Assembly (NCBI GenBank): GCA_031178005.1
Contig: JAPSJV010000008.1
Location: 53,366 to 117,365, forward strand
Direction: 5' to 3'
Length of the DNA: 64,000 nt
DNA from: Pseudarthrobacter sp.
GTDB taxonomy: Bacteria; Actinomycetota; Actinomycetes; Actinomycetales; Micrococcaceae
The notes under the pieces were generated by a model, which saw nothing but the letters and a program-made list of their open reading frames with translations, was not told where the DNA came from and did not search any database. A program made the translations under genes and the position numbers. Shown here piece after piece: positions 16,442 through 25,357 of the stretch (positions are counted from its first letter, which is position 1; each line of letters starts with the position of its first letter).

Positions 16442-17494
16442 CTACAGCGCCGCCGCGATGGCGTCGCCGATGGCACTGGTGGTGCGGCTTCCGCCGTCGC
16501 GCTTTTCGACGTCGGAAACCACTGCGGCCTCGATCTTCCTGGCGGCTGTGGTGTAGCCGAGGTGATCGAGGAGCATGGCCGCGGAGAGGATTGCCGCGGT
16601 GGGGTCCGCCTTCTGCTGCCCGGCAATATCCGGAGCAGAGCCGTGTACGGGTTCGAACATGGACGGCGCCGTACGGTCCATGTTGATATTGCCCGATGCT
16701 GCCAGCCCGATACCGCCGGTGACGGCAGCTGCCAGGTCCGTCAGAATGTCGCCGAAGAGGTTGTCGGTGACGATGACGTCGAAGCGGGACGGGTTGGTGA
16801 CCATAAAGATGGTGGCCGCATCCACGTGCAGGTAGTCATGGGTGACCTCCGGGAATTCCGGGGCCACGGCCTCGACCGTCCGCTTCCACAGGTGGCCGGC
16901 GTAAACCAGCACGTTGTGCTTGTGGACCAGGGTCACATGCTTGCGTTCACGCGCTGCAGCCCGGCGGAAGGCGTCGCGGACCAGGCGTTCCACACCGTGG
17001 GCCGTGTTCAGGGAGACTTCGGTGGCCACCTCGTGGGGGGTTCCGGTGCGCAGGCTGCCGCCGTTGCCCACGTAGGGACCTTCGGTGCCTTCGCGCACCA
17101 CAATAAAGTCAATGGTTCCGGGATTGGCCAGCGGGCTGCCCACCGAACCGTACAGCCGTGACGGCCGCAGGTTGACGTAGTGGTCCAGGCTGAACCGCAG
17201 CTTCAGGAGCATCTCGCGTTCAATGATGCCGGAGGGAATCCTGGTGTCGCCCGGCGCTGCGCCCACAGCGCCAAAGAGGATGGCGTCCCGGGTGCGCAGG
17301 TCCGCAAGGACCTCGTCGGGGAGCGTTTCGCCGCTTTCCAGCCAATGTTCGGCACCGAGCTTGTAGTGCGTAGGCTCGACGGCGATGCCCTCGGCTGCCG
17401 CTGCCTTGCCCAGGACCTTCAATGCTTCGGCGATGACCTCAGGGCCAATGCCGTCGCCGGGAATGACTGCCAGGTTGATCGTGGATGCGCTCAT
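16442..17494 (-). CDS. leuB: 3-isopropylmalate dehydrogenase
   Basis: It oxidises and decarboxylates 3-isopropylmalate to 2-ketoisocaproate in leucine synthesis. The 350 residues start [20 protein letters not shown], and NLFGDILTD with [11 protein letters not shown] marks the metal and NAD-binding region. The open frame extends to 17719, but the family start is the ATG at 17494. TACCCT ends 7 bases before it, suggesting a leaderless mRNA. A half-copy of the leu/ilv operator (TGAGAC on the minus strand) lies about 45 bases upstream. Confidence 0.96.
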   Translation of the reverse strand: MSASTINLAVIPGDGIGPEVIAEALKVLGKAAAAEGIAVEPTHYKLGAEHWLESGETLPDEVLADLRTRDAILFGAVGAAPGDTRIPSGIIEREMLLKLRFSLDHYVNLRPSRLYGSVGSPLANPGTIDFIVVREGTEGPYVGNGGSLRTGTPHEVATEVSLNTAHGVERLVRDAFRRAAARERKHVTLVHKHNVLVYAGHLWKRTVEAVAPEFPEVTHDYLHVDAATIFMVTNPSRFDVIVTDNLFGDILTDLAAAVTGGIGLAASGNINMDRTAPSMFEPVHGSAPDIAGQQKADPTAAILSAAMLLDHLGYTTAARKIEAAVVSDVEKRDGGSRTTSAIGDAIAAAL

Positions 17495-17501
17495 GGAATC
17501 A

Positions 17502-17507
17502 AGGGTA
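17502..17507 (-). promoter_or_regulatory. -10 box of a leaderless transcript (leuB)
   Basis: TACCCT on the minus strand, 7 bases before the ATG at 17494. Confidence 0.45.
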
Positions 17508-17531
17508 GTAAGGCCATCCATATGCTGGGCA

Positions 17532-17554
17532 ATCTGTCTCACTATTCGATCACT
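17532..17554. promoter_or_regulatory. Degenerate leu/ilv box upstream of leuB
   Basis: On the minus strand one half-site (ATAGTGAGAC) matches the leuC box (ATAATGAGAC) at 9 of 10 bases; the other half is poorly conserved. It would overlap the -35 region of leuB. Confidence 0.35.
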
Positions 17555-17600
17555 GCAAGGATCAGACCGTGGCATGACGCGCCGGGCACTGCCTGCGGAA

Positions 17601-17606
17601 TAGAGT
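17601..17606 (+). promoter_or_regulatory. -10 box of the histidine kinase gene
   Basis: TAGAGT, 3 bases before ATG 17610 and 6 bases before GTG 17613. The latter spacing would make GTG 17613 the leaderless start. Confidence 0.45.
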
Positions 17607-17609
17607 TCC

Positions 17610-18794
17610 ATGGTGGATAGACGACACAAGATATACAACTGGCTCCGGGACAACACCTTCAAGGTTGACGTCACCATCATGGTGGCGGTGTTCCTGCTTA
17701 CGGGCCCGGTGTACCTCATTGCAGACCGGCCAGGCTACTTCCTGCTCTCCACAGCCATGGTGATTCCGCTGGCCTGGCGCAGGACAGCGCCGGTCCGGGC
17801 CGCGGCAGTGATTGTGCTGGCCTGCTTGGTGCAGTGGGCCCTGGGACTTGAACCCTTGGCCGGCCTGGTGGCGGTTCCCATCATCATCTACGCGGTTGCC
17901 GCGTATGGCCCCGCGTGGGCCAGCCGCACAGTCCTGGGCCTTGGCCTGGTGGGCGGCGTGATGCTCACCAGCCGGAACTTCAGCGGCACGGCCGAAACAG
18001 GCGTGCTGGGAATGACCATCAGCGCCGTCTACACAGTGCTCATCTGGATGCTGGTGCTGTTCAGCTGGACCCTTGGCGACCTGACCCGGATCCGCCGGCT
18101 GCAGCTGCAGACCCTCTCCGACCGCGCCCGCAGGCTGGAAACCGAGCAGCAGCAGGAACGCTCCCTCGCCGCCGCTGACGAGCGGGCACACATTGCCCGT
18201 GAAATGCACGACATTGTGGCGCACTCCCTTTCAGTCATCATCACCCAGGCCGACGGCGCCAGGTACGCTGCCGCCGTCGAACCCGAAGCCGCCACCCGCG
18301 CGCTGTCAACCATCGCCGCCACCGGCAGGACCTCGCTCGCCGAAATGCGCCGGCTTCTGGGAGTCCTGCGCAGCGATGATCCCGCCACCACCAGGCCGCT
18401 GCCCGGCCTGGACGACCTCGACGAACTGTTCCTGGGACTGCGTGCCACCGGGCTGCGGCTGCGCTTCAGCAAGCAAGGGCAGCCCCGCCGCACCCTCCCC
18501 GCCGGAGCGGAACTCACTGCTTACCGTGTTTTCCAGGAGGGGCTGACCAATGTCCTCAAGCACGCAGGCCCCGACGCCGAGGCACACGCCTCGCTGAACT
18601 GGACGGCGCGGGGCCTGGAACTGGAAATTTACGACGACGGACGCGGGGCAGCTGCCGACGCTCCGGAATCGCCGGGCAACGGGCTTCGCGGAATGGCGGA
18701 GCGCGTGACGCTCTACGATGGAACACTGGCCGCCGGACCGGCGCCCGGCGGAGGCTTCCACGTCTCCGCCTTCATCCCCTACACGGAAGCCTGA
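17610..18794 (+). CDS. Sensor histidine kinase (HisKA_3 type)
   Basis: The first 155 residues form four or five membrane segments with almost no external loops, so the signal is probably sensed in or at the membrane. The dimerisation/phosphorylation motif is [14 protein letters not shown] with His200. The N-box is [12 protein letters not shown] and the G-box [11 protein letters not shown]. The protein has 394 residues. It is followed after 2 bases by its response regulator, and then by an ABC exporter it likely controls. The start could be GTG 17613, one codon later. Confidence 0.92.
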   Translation: MVDRRHKIYNWLRDNTFKVDVTIMVAVFLLTGPVYLIADRPGYFLLSTAMVIPLAWRRTAPVRAAAVIVLACLVQWALGLEPLAGLVAVPIIIYAVAAYGPAWASRTVLGLGLVGGVMLTSRNFSGTAETGVLGMTISAVYTVLIWMLVLFSWTLGDLTRIRRLQLQTLSDRARRLETEQQQERSLAAADERAHIAREMHDIVAHSLSVIITQADGARYAAAVEPEAATRALSTIAATGRTSLAEMRRLLGVLRSDDPATTRPLPGLDDLDELFLGLRATGLRLRFSKQGQPRRTLPAGAELTAYRVFQEGLTNVLKHAGPDAEAHASLNWTARGLELEIYDDGRGAAADAPESPGNGLRGMAERVTLYDGTLAAGPAPGGGFHVSAFIPYTEA

Positions 18795-18796
18795 CG

Positions 18797-19534
18797 ATGT
18801 CCCTTTCAGCAACCTCCGCCACCGCCCCCGCCCCGGAACAGATCAGGGTGGCCCTGGTGGACGACCAGCAACTGGTGCGCTCCGGATTCGGCATGCTGAT
18901 CAACTCGCAGCCGGACCTCACGGTAGTAGTGGAAGCCGGGAACGGGATCGAGGCCGTCCAGGCCCTTGCCGGTACCACGGCCGACGTCGTGCTGATGGAC
19001 GTGCGGATGCCCGGAATGGACGGCATCGAGGCCACCCGGCAGCTGATGGAGCAGGTGGCTGCCGCGCCCGCAGGTTCACGGCGAAGCGAACTGAAGGTGG
19101 TGGTCCTGACCACCTTTGACCTCGACGAATACGCACTGGCTGCCATCCAGGCCGGAGCCAGCGGCTTCCTGCTCAAGGACGCCCCGCCGGAAGAGCTCCT
19201 GGAGGCCATCCGCACCGTCCACCGCGGCGATGCGGTCATCGCCCCGTCAACCACCCGGCGGCTGCTGGAACATGTTGCTCCCCTGCTCCGCACCCAGGGT
19301 TCCCAGCGTCCAGAACACCATGCCGCCGTCGAACGCCTGACCGCCCGCGAGCGCGAGGTCTTTGAGCTCATTGCGCTGGGGCAATCCAACCCCGAGATCG
19401 CGGCGGGGCTGTTCCTCTCAGAAGCAACCGTGAAGACGCACGTGGGCCACATCCTGGCGAAGCTCGAAGCACGGGACCGGGTGCAGATTGTGGTCATGGC
19501 CTACGAGACCGGGGTTGTCACGCCTGGATCCTGA
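18797..19534 (+). CDS. Response regulator, NarL/LuxR family
   Basis: The receiver domain has acidic residues Asp22-Asp23, phospho-acceptor Asp68 (VVLMDVRMPGMDG) and the conserved Lys in FLLKDAPPEE. The LuxR-type helix-turn-helix is at the C-terminus (LTAREREVFELIALGQSNPEIA, ending with the ATVKTHVGHILAKL recognition helix). The protein has 245 residues and is partner of the kinase just upstream. A 31-bp palindrome 25 bases after its stop, and before the ABC genes, is a candidate binding site. Confidence 0.94.
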   Translation: MSLSATSATAPAPEQIRVALVDDQQLVRSGFGMLINSQPDLTVVVEAGNGIEAVQALAGTTADVVLMDVRMPGMDGIEATRQLMEQVAAAPAGSRRSELKVVVLTTFDLDEYALAAIQAGASGFLLKDAPPEELLEAIRTVHRGDAVIAPSTTRRLLEHVAPLLRTQGSQRPEHHAAVERLTAREREVFELIALGQSNPEIAAGLFLSEATVKTHVGHILAKLEARDRVQIVVMAYETGVVTPGS

Positions 19535-19558
19535 CGCCGGCGACGGCGGTCGGACATG

Positions 19559-19589
19559 CTCATACCGGAGTCTCAGACTCCGGTATGAG
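19559..19589. promoter_or_regulatory. 31-bp perfect palindrome upstream of the ABC exporter
   Basis: CTCATACCGGAGTCT, one base, then its exact complement. It lies between the response regulator stop and the ABC start, about 60 bases before the ABC -10 box. It could be an operator for the response regulator dimer or another regulator, or an RNA hairpin; there is no T-run. Confidence 0.6.
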
Positions 19590-19643
19590 ATGGCGGCCGC
19601 GAAAGCAGGCCCCCGGCCGGATTACCGCGCGGGCGGCGGTGAA

Positions 19644-19649
19644 TAGCGT
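19644..19649 (+). promoter_or_regulatory. -10 box of a leaderless transcript (ABC ATPase)
   Basis: TAGCGT followed by 6 bases and the ATG at 19656, with no ribosome site. Confidence 0.5.
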
Positions 19650-19655
19650 GGAACC

Positions 19656-20435
19656 ATGACCACTTCCGCGAATGTTCAACAGTCCCCCGCCGCGTCCGTC
19701 CCGGCGTCACCGGCGCCGGCCGTCCAGGCAATTTCCGTTTCCAAGACCTACGGCCGCAACGAAACCCGGGTCACCGCCCTCCGGGACGTTTCCGTCAACT
19801 TCGACGCAGGGCGCTTCACAGCCATCATGGGCCCCTCCGGCTCCGGCAAGTCCACCCTTATGCATTGCCTCGCCGGCCTGGACACCGCAGATTCAGGCAA
19901 CATCCTGGTAGGCGGAACAGACATCACCGCCCTTAAGGACAAAGAACTCACGGCACTGCGGCGTGAACGCATCGGCTTTGTGTTCCAGGCGTTCAACCTG
20001 GTCCCCACCCTCACTGCCGAACAGAACATCACGCTGCCGCTGGCACTGGCGGGCAGCCGCACGGACACCGAATGGCTGGACTACGTGGTCACCACCCTGG
20101 GACTGCAGGACCGCCTCAAGCACCGTCCGCACGAACTGTCCGGCGGTCAGCAGCAAAGGGTAGCCGTGGCCCGTGCCCTGCTGACCCGCCCGGACGTCAT
20201 TTTCGGTGACGAACCCACCGGAAACCTGGACTCGACAGTGGGCGGCGAAGTACTTTCCCTGCTCCGCCGCAGCAGCAAGGAACTGGGCCAGACCATCATC
20301 ATGGTGACCCACGATCCAGTTGCGGCCAGCTACGCGGACCGCGTGGTCCTGATGAGCGACGGAAAGCTGGTGGGCGAAGTCCTGGAACCCACCGCTGCCT
20401 CCGTCCTGACCGCCCTCGGCAAGCTGGGGGCATAG
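19656..20435 (+). CDS. ABC transporter ATP-binding protein (MacB/LolD type)
   Basis: The nucleotide-binding subunit of an exporter-type ABC system, 259 residues. Walker A is GPSGSGKST (59-67), the signature LSGGQQQRVAVARAL, Walker B VIFGDEPTGNLD and the H-loop VTHD. The first 25 residues are Ala/Pro-rich and outside the domain. The permease starts 2 bases after its stop. The EPTGNLD form is typical of the MacB/LolD group that pairs with FtsX-fold permeases and drives mechanotransmission rather than import. Confidence 0.94.
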   Translation: MTTSANVQQSPAASVPASPAPAVQAISVSKTYGRNETRVTALRDVSVNFDAGRFTAIMGPSGSGKSTLMHCLAGLDTADSGNILVGGTDITALKDKELTALRRERIGFVFQAFNLVPTLTAEQNITLPLALAGSRTDTEWLDYVVTTLGLQDRLKHRPHELSGGQQQRVAVARALLTRPDVIFGDEPTGNLDSTVGGEVLSLLRRSSKELGQTIIMVTHDPVAASYADRVVLMSDGKLVGEVLEPTAASVLTALGKLGA

Positions 20436-20437
20436 CC

Positions 20438-22936
20438 GTGCTTCGCGTCGCTCTTTCACAGTTCACCGCGCACAGCAGGCGGTTTGTGGCCGTTGGCCTC
20501 GCCGTCATGCTCGCGGTGGCCTTCCTGTCCACCACGTTGATGGTCAACGCCAGCACCAGCGCCTCACTGGGCGCCAGCCTGGGCGAGGCTTACAAAAATG
20601 CCGACCTCGTTGTTGTTCCCAACGGCGACGACCTGGACCAGAGTGTGCTGGACGCAGTAGCCGGCACCGCAGGAGTGGGCTCCACCTATGGCAGCCAGCG
20701 CATTCCCGCCGCCTTCACCGCCAAGGGCGAGGAAGTGGTGGGACTGGTCCGCAACCTTGCCCCGGAGGGCCTTGAGTCCGCTGTCCTCACCGAGGGCACC
20801 TACCCCGGTTCGCCGTCGGACATCGCCATCGACGCAACAACAGCCCAACGGCTGGGCATCAAGACCGGCGACACCATGGCACTCCGGGCCATGGACGGTC
20901 CAACCACCGTTTCATTGCGGGTCACGGGATTGCTGCGGCCCAGCGCCGATCCGTTCAGTGCCGCGCTGCCCCAGCTCCTTGCGCTGTCCCCCACTGTAGG
21001 GACGCTCGCGGCCGGTGAAACTACCCTGGACAGCATCCAGCTCACGGCACTCCCCGGCACCAATGCCGACCAACTCAAAGAGTCGCTCACTTCCATAGCC
21101 GCCATCGGACAGTCCGGCGCCACGGTCAGGACCGCTGATGAGCAGGTCACCTACCAGGTTGCTTCCATGACCGGCGGCCAGGACCAGCTGACCGGAATTC
21201 TGCTCGCCTTCGCAGCAGTCGCCCTGGTGGTTTCCGGACTGGTTGTCAGCAACACCTTCGCCGTCCTGGTGGCCCAACGGACGCGGGAGCTTGCCCTGCT
21301 CCGCTGCCTCGGCGCCGCCCGGAACCAGGTACGCAACTCCGTCCTGGCCGAAGCCCTGGTGGTGGGCTTCGCCGCCTCCGTGCTGGGCGTGCTTGCCGGA
21401 ACGGGGCTGATGGCCGGCCTGGTCTCTTGGGCCGCAGCGCAGCCGGACCGGCAGTTCGCCACCCTGGCCGTCCCGCCGTCGGCCATCATCGTCGGCCTTC
21501 TGGCGGGCGTCCTGCTGACGGTCGCGGCAGCCTATGTCCCGGCACGGGCGGCAACCGCCGTTGCACCCCTGGCCGCGCTCCGGCCGGCAGACGACGCCTC
21601 GCTGGCGAACACCAAGGGAAAGCTACGCCTGGTCCTGGGCCTTGTGGCCCTGGTTGTGGGCGTGCCGCTCCTGGTGATCGGCGCGGTTCAAGGCCAGCTG
21701 GTGATCGGCTTCGGCGGCGGATTGCTGTCCTTCCTGGGCGTCCTGATGTGCTCCACATTGTTCATTCCGCGGCTCGTTTCACTGGTGGGCAAACTGGCTG
21801 CGCCCGCCGGAGTTCCCGGACGGCTCGCCGCACTGAACTCCGTCCGGAACCCCGGGCGTACCTCCGTGACCGCTGCCGCACTGCTGATCGGCGTCACCCT
21901 CGTGACGCTGATGATGACCGGCGCGGCTTCCTCAAGGACCGCTTTTGACCAGATGCTGGCCAAAAACTATCCCGTGGACCTCGCCGTATCGCTCCCCACC
22001 ACGGCCGCATCGGAAGGAGCTGAGCCCGCCGCACCAGCCCTGACCGTGGCGCAACGTGACGTGGTCCGGGCCATCTCCGGTGTCTCCGAAGCGGAACTGC
22101 TGCCAATTGTGGGCCGGCTGGACGTGGATGGCGCCAGCACGCCGGTCTACGCGATTCCCGCGGCCAGTGCTGCCACCCTGCTGCGGGACCAGTCCCTGGC
22201 GGTGGAACCCGGCAAGATCTATCTTCCGGAAGATTCCGCCGCCCGGCCAGCCACGGTCAAGGGCGGCACAGCGACACTGGACCTTGACGCCGTCGTCCTC
22301 GAAGCCCGTGGCCTGCCGCCGTTTATCAGCATGGAGACTGCGCAGCCGCTGCTGGCGGGTACCGCGACGGGCGCCGGCGACGCACTCTGGATCAGTCTCG
22401 GGGAATCGGACAAAAAGCTGTCCGGCGACGACGTCCGGGAGATCCAATCGTCCGTGGCCCAGGCTCTGGGCATGCCGGAGAGTGCTGTGAATGGTGCCGC
22501 TCTGGAGCGGGTCACCTTCAACGAGATCATCGACGTCCTGCTGCTGGTGGTCACCGCACTGCTAGCGGTGGCAGTGGTGATCGCGCTGATCGGTGTGGCG
22601 AACACACTGTCCCTGTCGGTCCTGGAACGGACCCGGGAAAACTCGCTGCTGCGTGCGCTGGGCCTGACGCGTGGACAGTTGCGCACCATGCTGGCCCTTG
22701 AAGCCGTGCTCGTAGCAGGTGTTGCCGCCCTGATCGGAGCGGCGCTGGGCAGCATGTACGGCTGGCTGGGCGCAATGTCCGCCCTGGGCAGCGTGGCCAC
22801 CGTGGCGCCGTCGATCCCGTGGCTGCAGCTCCTGGCAGTGCTGGGGGTGGCAGTAGTTGCGGGCCTGCTGGCCTCAGTGGTTCCGGCGCGGCGCGCTGCG
22901 CGGCTGTCCCCGGTGGAGGGACTCGCAACGGCTTAG
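20438..22936 (+). CDS. ABC transporter permease with two FtsX domains
   Basis: An 832-residue membrane protein starting with GTG. It has an N-terminal helix (FVAVGLAVMLAVAFLSTTLMV), an extracellular MacB-PCD-like region (about 45-250), a first FtsX core (250-370), a second linking helix and extracellular region (500-690), and a second FtsX core (700-832) with VIALIGVANTLSLSVLERTRE. This duplicated design lets one chain work with an ATPase dimer. The kinase-regulator pair upstream resembles the antimicrobial-peptide sensing modules of Gram-positives, so a role in envelope stress or peptide export is an inference. Confidence 0.9.
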   Translation: MLRVALSQFTAHSRRFVAVGLAVMLAVAFLSTTLMVNASTSASLGASLGEAYKNADLVVVPNGDDLDQSVLDAVAGTAGVGSTYGSQRIPAAFTAKGEEVVGLVRNLAPEGLESAVLTEGTYPGSPSDIAIDATTAQRLGIKTGDTMALRAMDGPTTVSLRVTGLLRPSADPFSAALPQLLALSPTVGTLAAGETTLDSIQLTALPGTNADQLKESLTSIAAIGQSGATVRTADEQVTYQVASMTGGQDQLTGILLAFAAVALVVSGLVVSNTFAVLVAQRTRELALLRCLGAARNQVRNSVLAEALVVGFAASVLGVLAGTGLMAGLVSWAAAQPDRQFATLAVPPSAIIVGLLAGVLLTVAAAYVPARAATAVAPLAALRPADDASLANTKGKLRLVLGLVALVVGVPLLVIGAVQGQLVIGFGGGLLSFLGVLMCSTLFIPRLVSLVGKLAAPAGVPGRLAALNSVRNPGRTSVTAAALLIGVTLVTLMMTGAASSRTAFDQMLAKNYPVDLAVSLPTTAASEGAEPAAPALTVAQRDVVRAISGVSEAELLPIVGRLDVDGASTPVYAIPAASAATLLRDQSLAVEPGKIYLPEDSAARPATVKGGTATLDLDAVVLEARGLPPFISMETAQPLLAGTATGAGDALWISLGESDKKLSGDDVREIQSSVAQALGMPESAVNGAALERVTFNEIIDVLLLVVTALLAVAVVIALIGVANTLSLSVLERTRENSLLRALGLTRGQLRTMLALEAVLVAGVAALIGAALGSMYGWLGAMSALGSVATVAPSIPWLQLLAVLGVAVVAGLLASVVPARRAARLSPVEGLATA

Positions 22937-22948
22937 ATCCTTAAACAG

Positions 22949-23002
22949 CAAAGCCGGGTGGCGGCAGGGCTCTTCGGAGCACCTGCTGCCACCCGGCCTT
23001 TG
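22949..23002. terminator. Bidirectional terminator between ABC permease and metG
   Basis: CAAAGCCGGGTGGCGGCAGG pairs with CCTGCTGCCACCCGGCCTTTG with a single mismatch and a short loop; CTTTGTTTG follows on the plus side and TTTGCTGTTTAAGG on the minus side. It separates two convergent genes. Confidence 0.85.
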
Positions 23003-23008
23003 TTTGCC

Positions 23009-24568
23009 TTAGGCCTCCGCGGGTTCCTCGTACTTGGGGAACACCGGAGTGGGTGCCGGCAGCGCCGTGCCGGGGACAATCGGTGTGGCCAGGGCGGCGA
23101 ACTGGCGGGCATCGCCTTCCGGCTGGCCCAAGGCGTCCAGGACGGCACTTGCGGCGCCAGGCATGACCGGCTGGACCAGGATGGCAACGATCCGCAGGAC
23201 TTCGAGCGTGACGTACAGGACAGTGTTCATGCGTTCGACGTCGGTCTTCCGCAGCACCCAGGGGGCCTGCTCGGCGAAGTAGGCATTGGTGTCGCCCAGG
23301 ACGGTCCAGATGGCCTCGAGGGCGCGGCTGAACTCCTGCTTTTCAAAGGCGGCGCGTGCAGCGTCGAGCAGCCCGTTGGCCTGGGCCAGCAGCGCCTCGT
23401 CCGGTGCGGAGAAGGCTCCCGGCGTGGGCACCTGTCCCCCACAGTTCTTCGCCACCATGGACAGCGACCGCTGTGCCAGGTTGCCGAAGTTGTTGGCAAG
23501 GTCCGAGTTCATGCGCCCCACAATGGCGTCGTGGTGGTAGCTGCCGTCCGCACCGAATGGCACCTCGCGGAGGAAGAAGTAACGGACCTGGTCCAGGCCG
23601 TACTGCTCCACGAAGTCTGCAGGAGCCACAACGTTGCCCAGGGACTTGGACATCTTGACGCCGGCGTTGTGCAGGAACCCGTGGATCATCACGCGCTTAG
23701 GCAGTTCCAGGCCGGCGCTCATCAGGAACGCGGGCCAGTAGATGGCGTGGAAGCGGGAGATGTCCTTGCCGATCACGTGGACGTCTGCCGGCCAGAACTT
23801 CCGGAATGATTCGGATTCAACGTCCGGGTAGCCGACGCCGGTCAGGTAGTTGGTCAGCGCGTCCACCCAGACGTACATCACGTGCTTGTCGTTGCCCGGG
23901 ACGGGAACGCCCCAGTCGAATGTGGTGCGGCTGATGGACAGGTCATCCAGACCGCGCCGGACGAAGCTGATCACCTCGTTGAAGCGCGACTGCGGGGCGC
24001 CGAATTCGGGGTGCTCCTCGTAGAGCGCCAGGAGGCGGTCCTGATAGGAGGACAACCGGAAGAAGTAGCTCTCCTCGGCCGTCCACGTGACCTCGGTGTC
24101 CGTCTCTTTCGAGTAGCGCACGCCGTCGTCCTTCACCACGGTTTCGTCCTCGACGTAGTACGCCTCATCCCGGACGGAGTACCAGCCCTCGTACTTGTCG
24201 AGGTAGATGTCGCCGTTCTCCTCCATCTTCTTCCAGATGGCCTGCGAAGCGGCGTAGTGGTCCGCGTCCGTGGTGCGGATGAAGCGGTCGTACGTAATGC
24301 CCAAGGCGGCGTGGGCCGCCTTGTAGACCTCCGCGTTGCGGTCCACAAGTTCCTTGGGCGTGATGCCCTCCTTCTCCGCGGCCTGGGCGATCTTCATCCC
24401 GTGCTCGTCGGTGCCGGTCAGGAACATCACGTCGTAGCCGTCCAGCCGCTTGAACCGCGCCATGGCGTCCGTGGCGATGTACTCGTAGGCATGGCCGATG
24501 TGCGGTACGCCATTGGGGTAGGTAATGGCAGTGGTGATGTAGAACGGCGTTTTCACGGGGGAAGTCAC
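23009..24568 (-). CDS. metG: Methionyl-tRNA synthetase
   Basis: A class I synthetase of 519 residues. HIGH is PHIGH (residues 22-26) and KMSKS is KMSKSLGN. The connective-peptide region ([12 protein letters not shown]...EESYFFRLS) lacks the Cys-x-x-Cys zinc knuckle of many MetRS enzymes, as in mycobacterial forms. There is no C-terminal tRNA-binding domain. The GTG start is supported by TAATCT exactly 6 bases upstream, a leaderless arrangement. Confidence 0.96.
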   Translation of the reverse strand: MTSPVKTPFYITTAITYPNGVPHIGHAYEYIATDAMARFKRLDGYDVMFLTGTDEHGMKIAQAAEKEGITPKELVDRNAEVYKAAHAALGITYDRFIRTTDADHYAASQAIWKKMEENGDIYLDKYEGWYSVRDEAYYVEDETVVKDDGVRYSKETDTEVTWTAEESYFFRLSSYQDRLLALYEEHPEFGAPQSRFNEVISFVRRGLDDLSISRTTFDWGVPVPGNDKHVMYVWVDALTNYLTGVGYPDVESESFRKFWPADVHVIGKDISRFHAIYWPAFLMSAGLELPKRVMIHGFLHNAGVKMSKSLGNVVAPADFVEQYGLDQVRYFFLREVPFGADGSYHHDAIVGRMNSDLANNFGNLAQRSLSMVAKNCGGQVPTPGAFSAPDEALLAQANGLLDAARAAFEKQEFSRALEAIWTVLGDTNAYFAEQAPWVLRKTDVERMNTVLYVTLEVLRIVAILVQPVMPGAASAVLDALGQPEGDARQFAALATPIVPGTALPAPTPVFPKYEEPAEA

Positions 24569-24574
24569 AGGTGG

Positions 24575-24580
24575 AGATTA
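24575..24580 (-). promoter_or_regulatory. -10 box of a leaderless transcript (metG)
   Basis: TAATCT on the minus strand, 6 bases before the GTG at 24568. Confidence 0.5.
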
Positions 24581-24601
24581 CCTTTAGTGCGGAGGGAAGA
24601 A

Positions 24602-25357
24602 CTAGATCAGTTCGGTGAGGGTGTCGCTTTGGCGGACCAGTTCGTGGTCGTGGGACGCAACCAGGACGGCGATGCCGTCATTGGTGGTGTCCTTGAGGAT
24701 GCTGATGATGCGGTTGGCAGACACACGGTCCAGGCTGGCTGTGGGTTCATCCACCACCAGGACACGGGTACCAAGAATCAGCGCACGCGCGATCGCCACC
24801 CGCTGGCGTTCGCCACCGGAGAGCTGTGCCGGGCGGTGCCGCATGCGACGGCCCAGACCCACCAGGTCCAGGAGGTCCTTCGCCATGTCGTGGCGCTGCT
24901 TGACCTCGCCATCAGGTACAGCCGGGAGCAGCACGTTCTCGAGGGCGCTCATGCCGTCGATCAGCGCGCCGCCCTGGTCCACGTAGCCGATCAGGGCCCG
25001 ACGGCGGTCGGCGATTTCGTCGTCGCCCATGGTTTCCAGGGACGCGCCTTCCCAGAAGACCCTTCCCGACGTCGGCAGCGTCAGTCCTGCGCCAACCGTC
25101 AGGATGCTGGTCTTGCCGGAACCGCTTCGCCCGGCGACGCAGTGCATCTCGCCGGCGTGCAGTGTGAGGTTGAAACCCTCGACGACACTTACCGATTCGG
25201 CACCGCCCTTGTCGCCGCCATAGCGGATGGTGATGTCTTCCAGTCCCAACGGCGTGGCGTGGTCGGCAGCCTTGACGATGGTGTTGGCCCGGGTCTGCAG
25301 GCCGGCATCACCGTTGCCGCTCCGACGGGTCCGTTGAAGATTGGGCTCGTGTGTCAT
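24602..25357 (-). CDS. ABC transporter ATP-binding protein
   Basis: A 251-residue nucleotide-binding subunit with Walker A AGRSGSGKTS, signature LSGGERQRVAIARAL, Walker B VLVVDEPTASLD and switch His in ASHD. A 40-residue leader precedes the domain. The start ATG at 25357 overlaps the permease stop as ATGA, so translation is coupled and the ATPase is made in step with the permease. A longer open frame to 25423 would intrude into the permease. Confidence 0.92.
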   Translation of the reverse strand: MTHEPNLQRTRRSGNGDAGLQTRANTIVKAADHATPLGLEDITIRYGGDKGGAESVSVVEGFNLTLHAGEMHCVAGRSGSGKTSILTVGAGLTLPTSGRVFWEGASLETMGDDEIADRRRALIGYVDQGGALIDGMSALENVLLPAVPDGEVKQRHDMAKDLLDLVGLGRRMRHRPAQLSGGERQRVAIARALILGTRVLVVDEPTASLDRVSANRIISILKDTTNDGIAVLVASHDHELVRQSDTLTELI

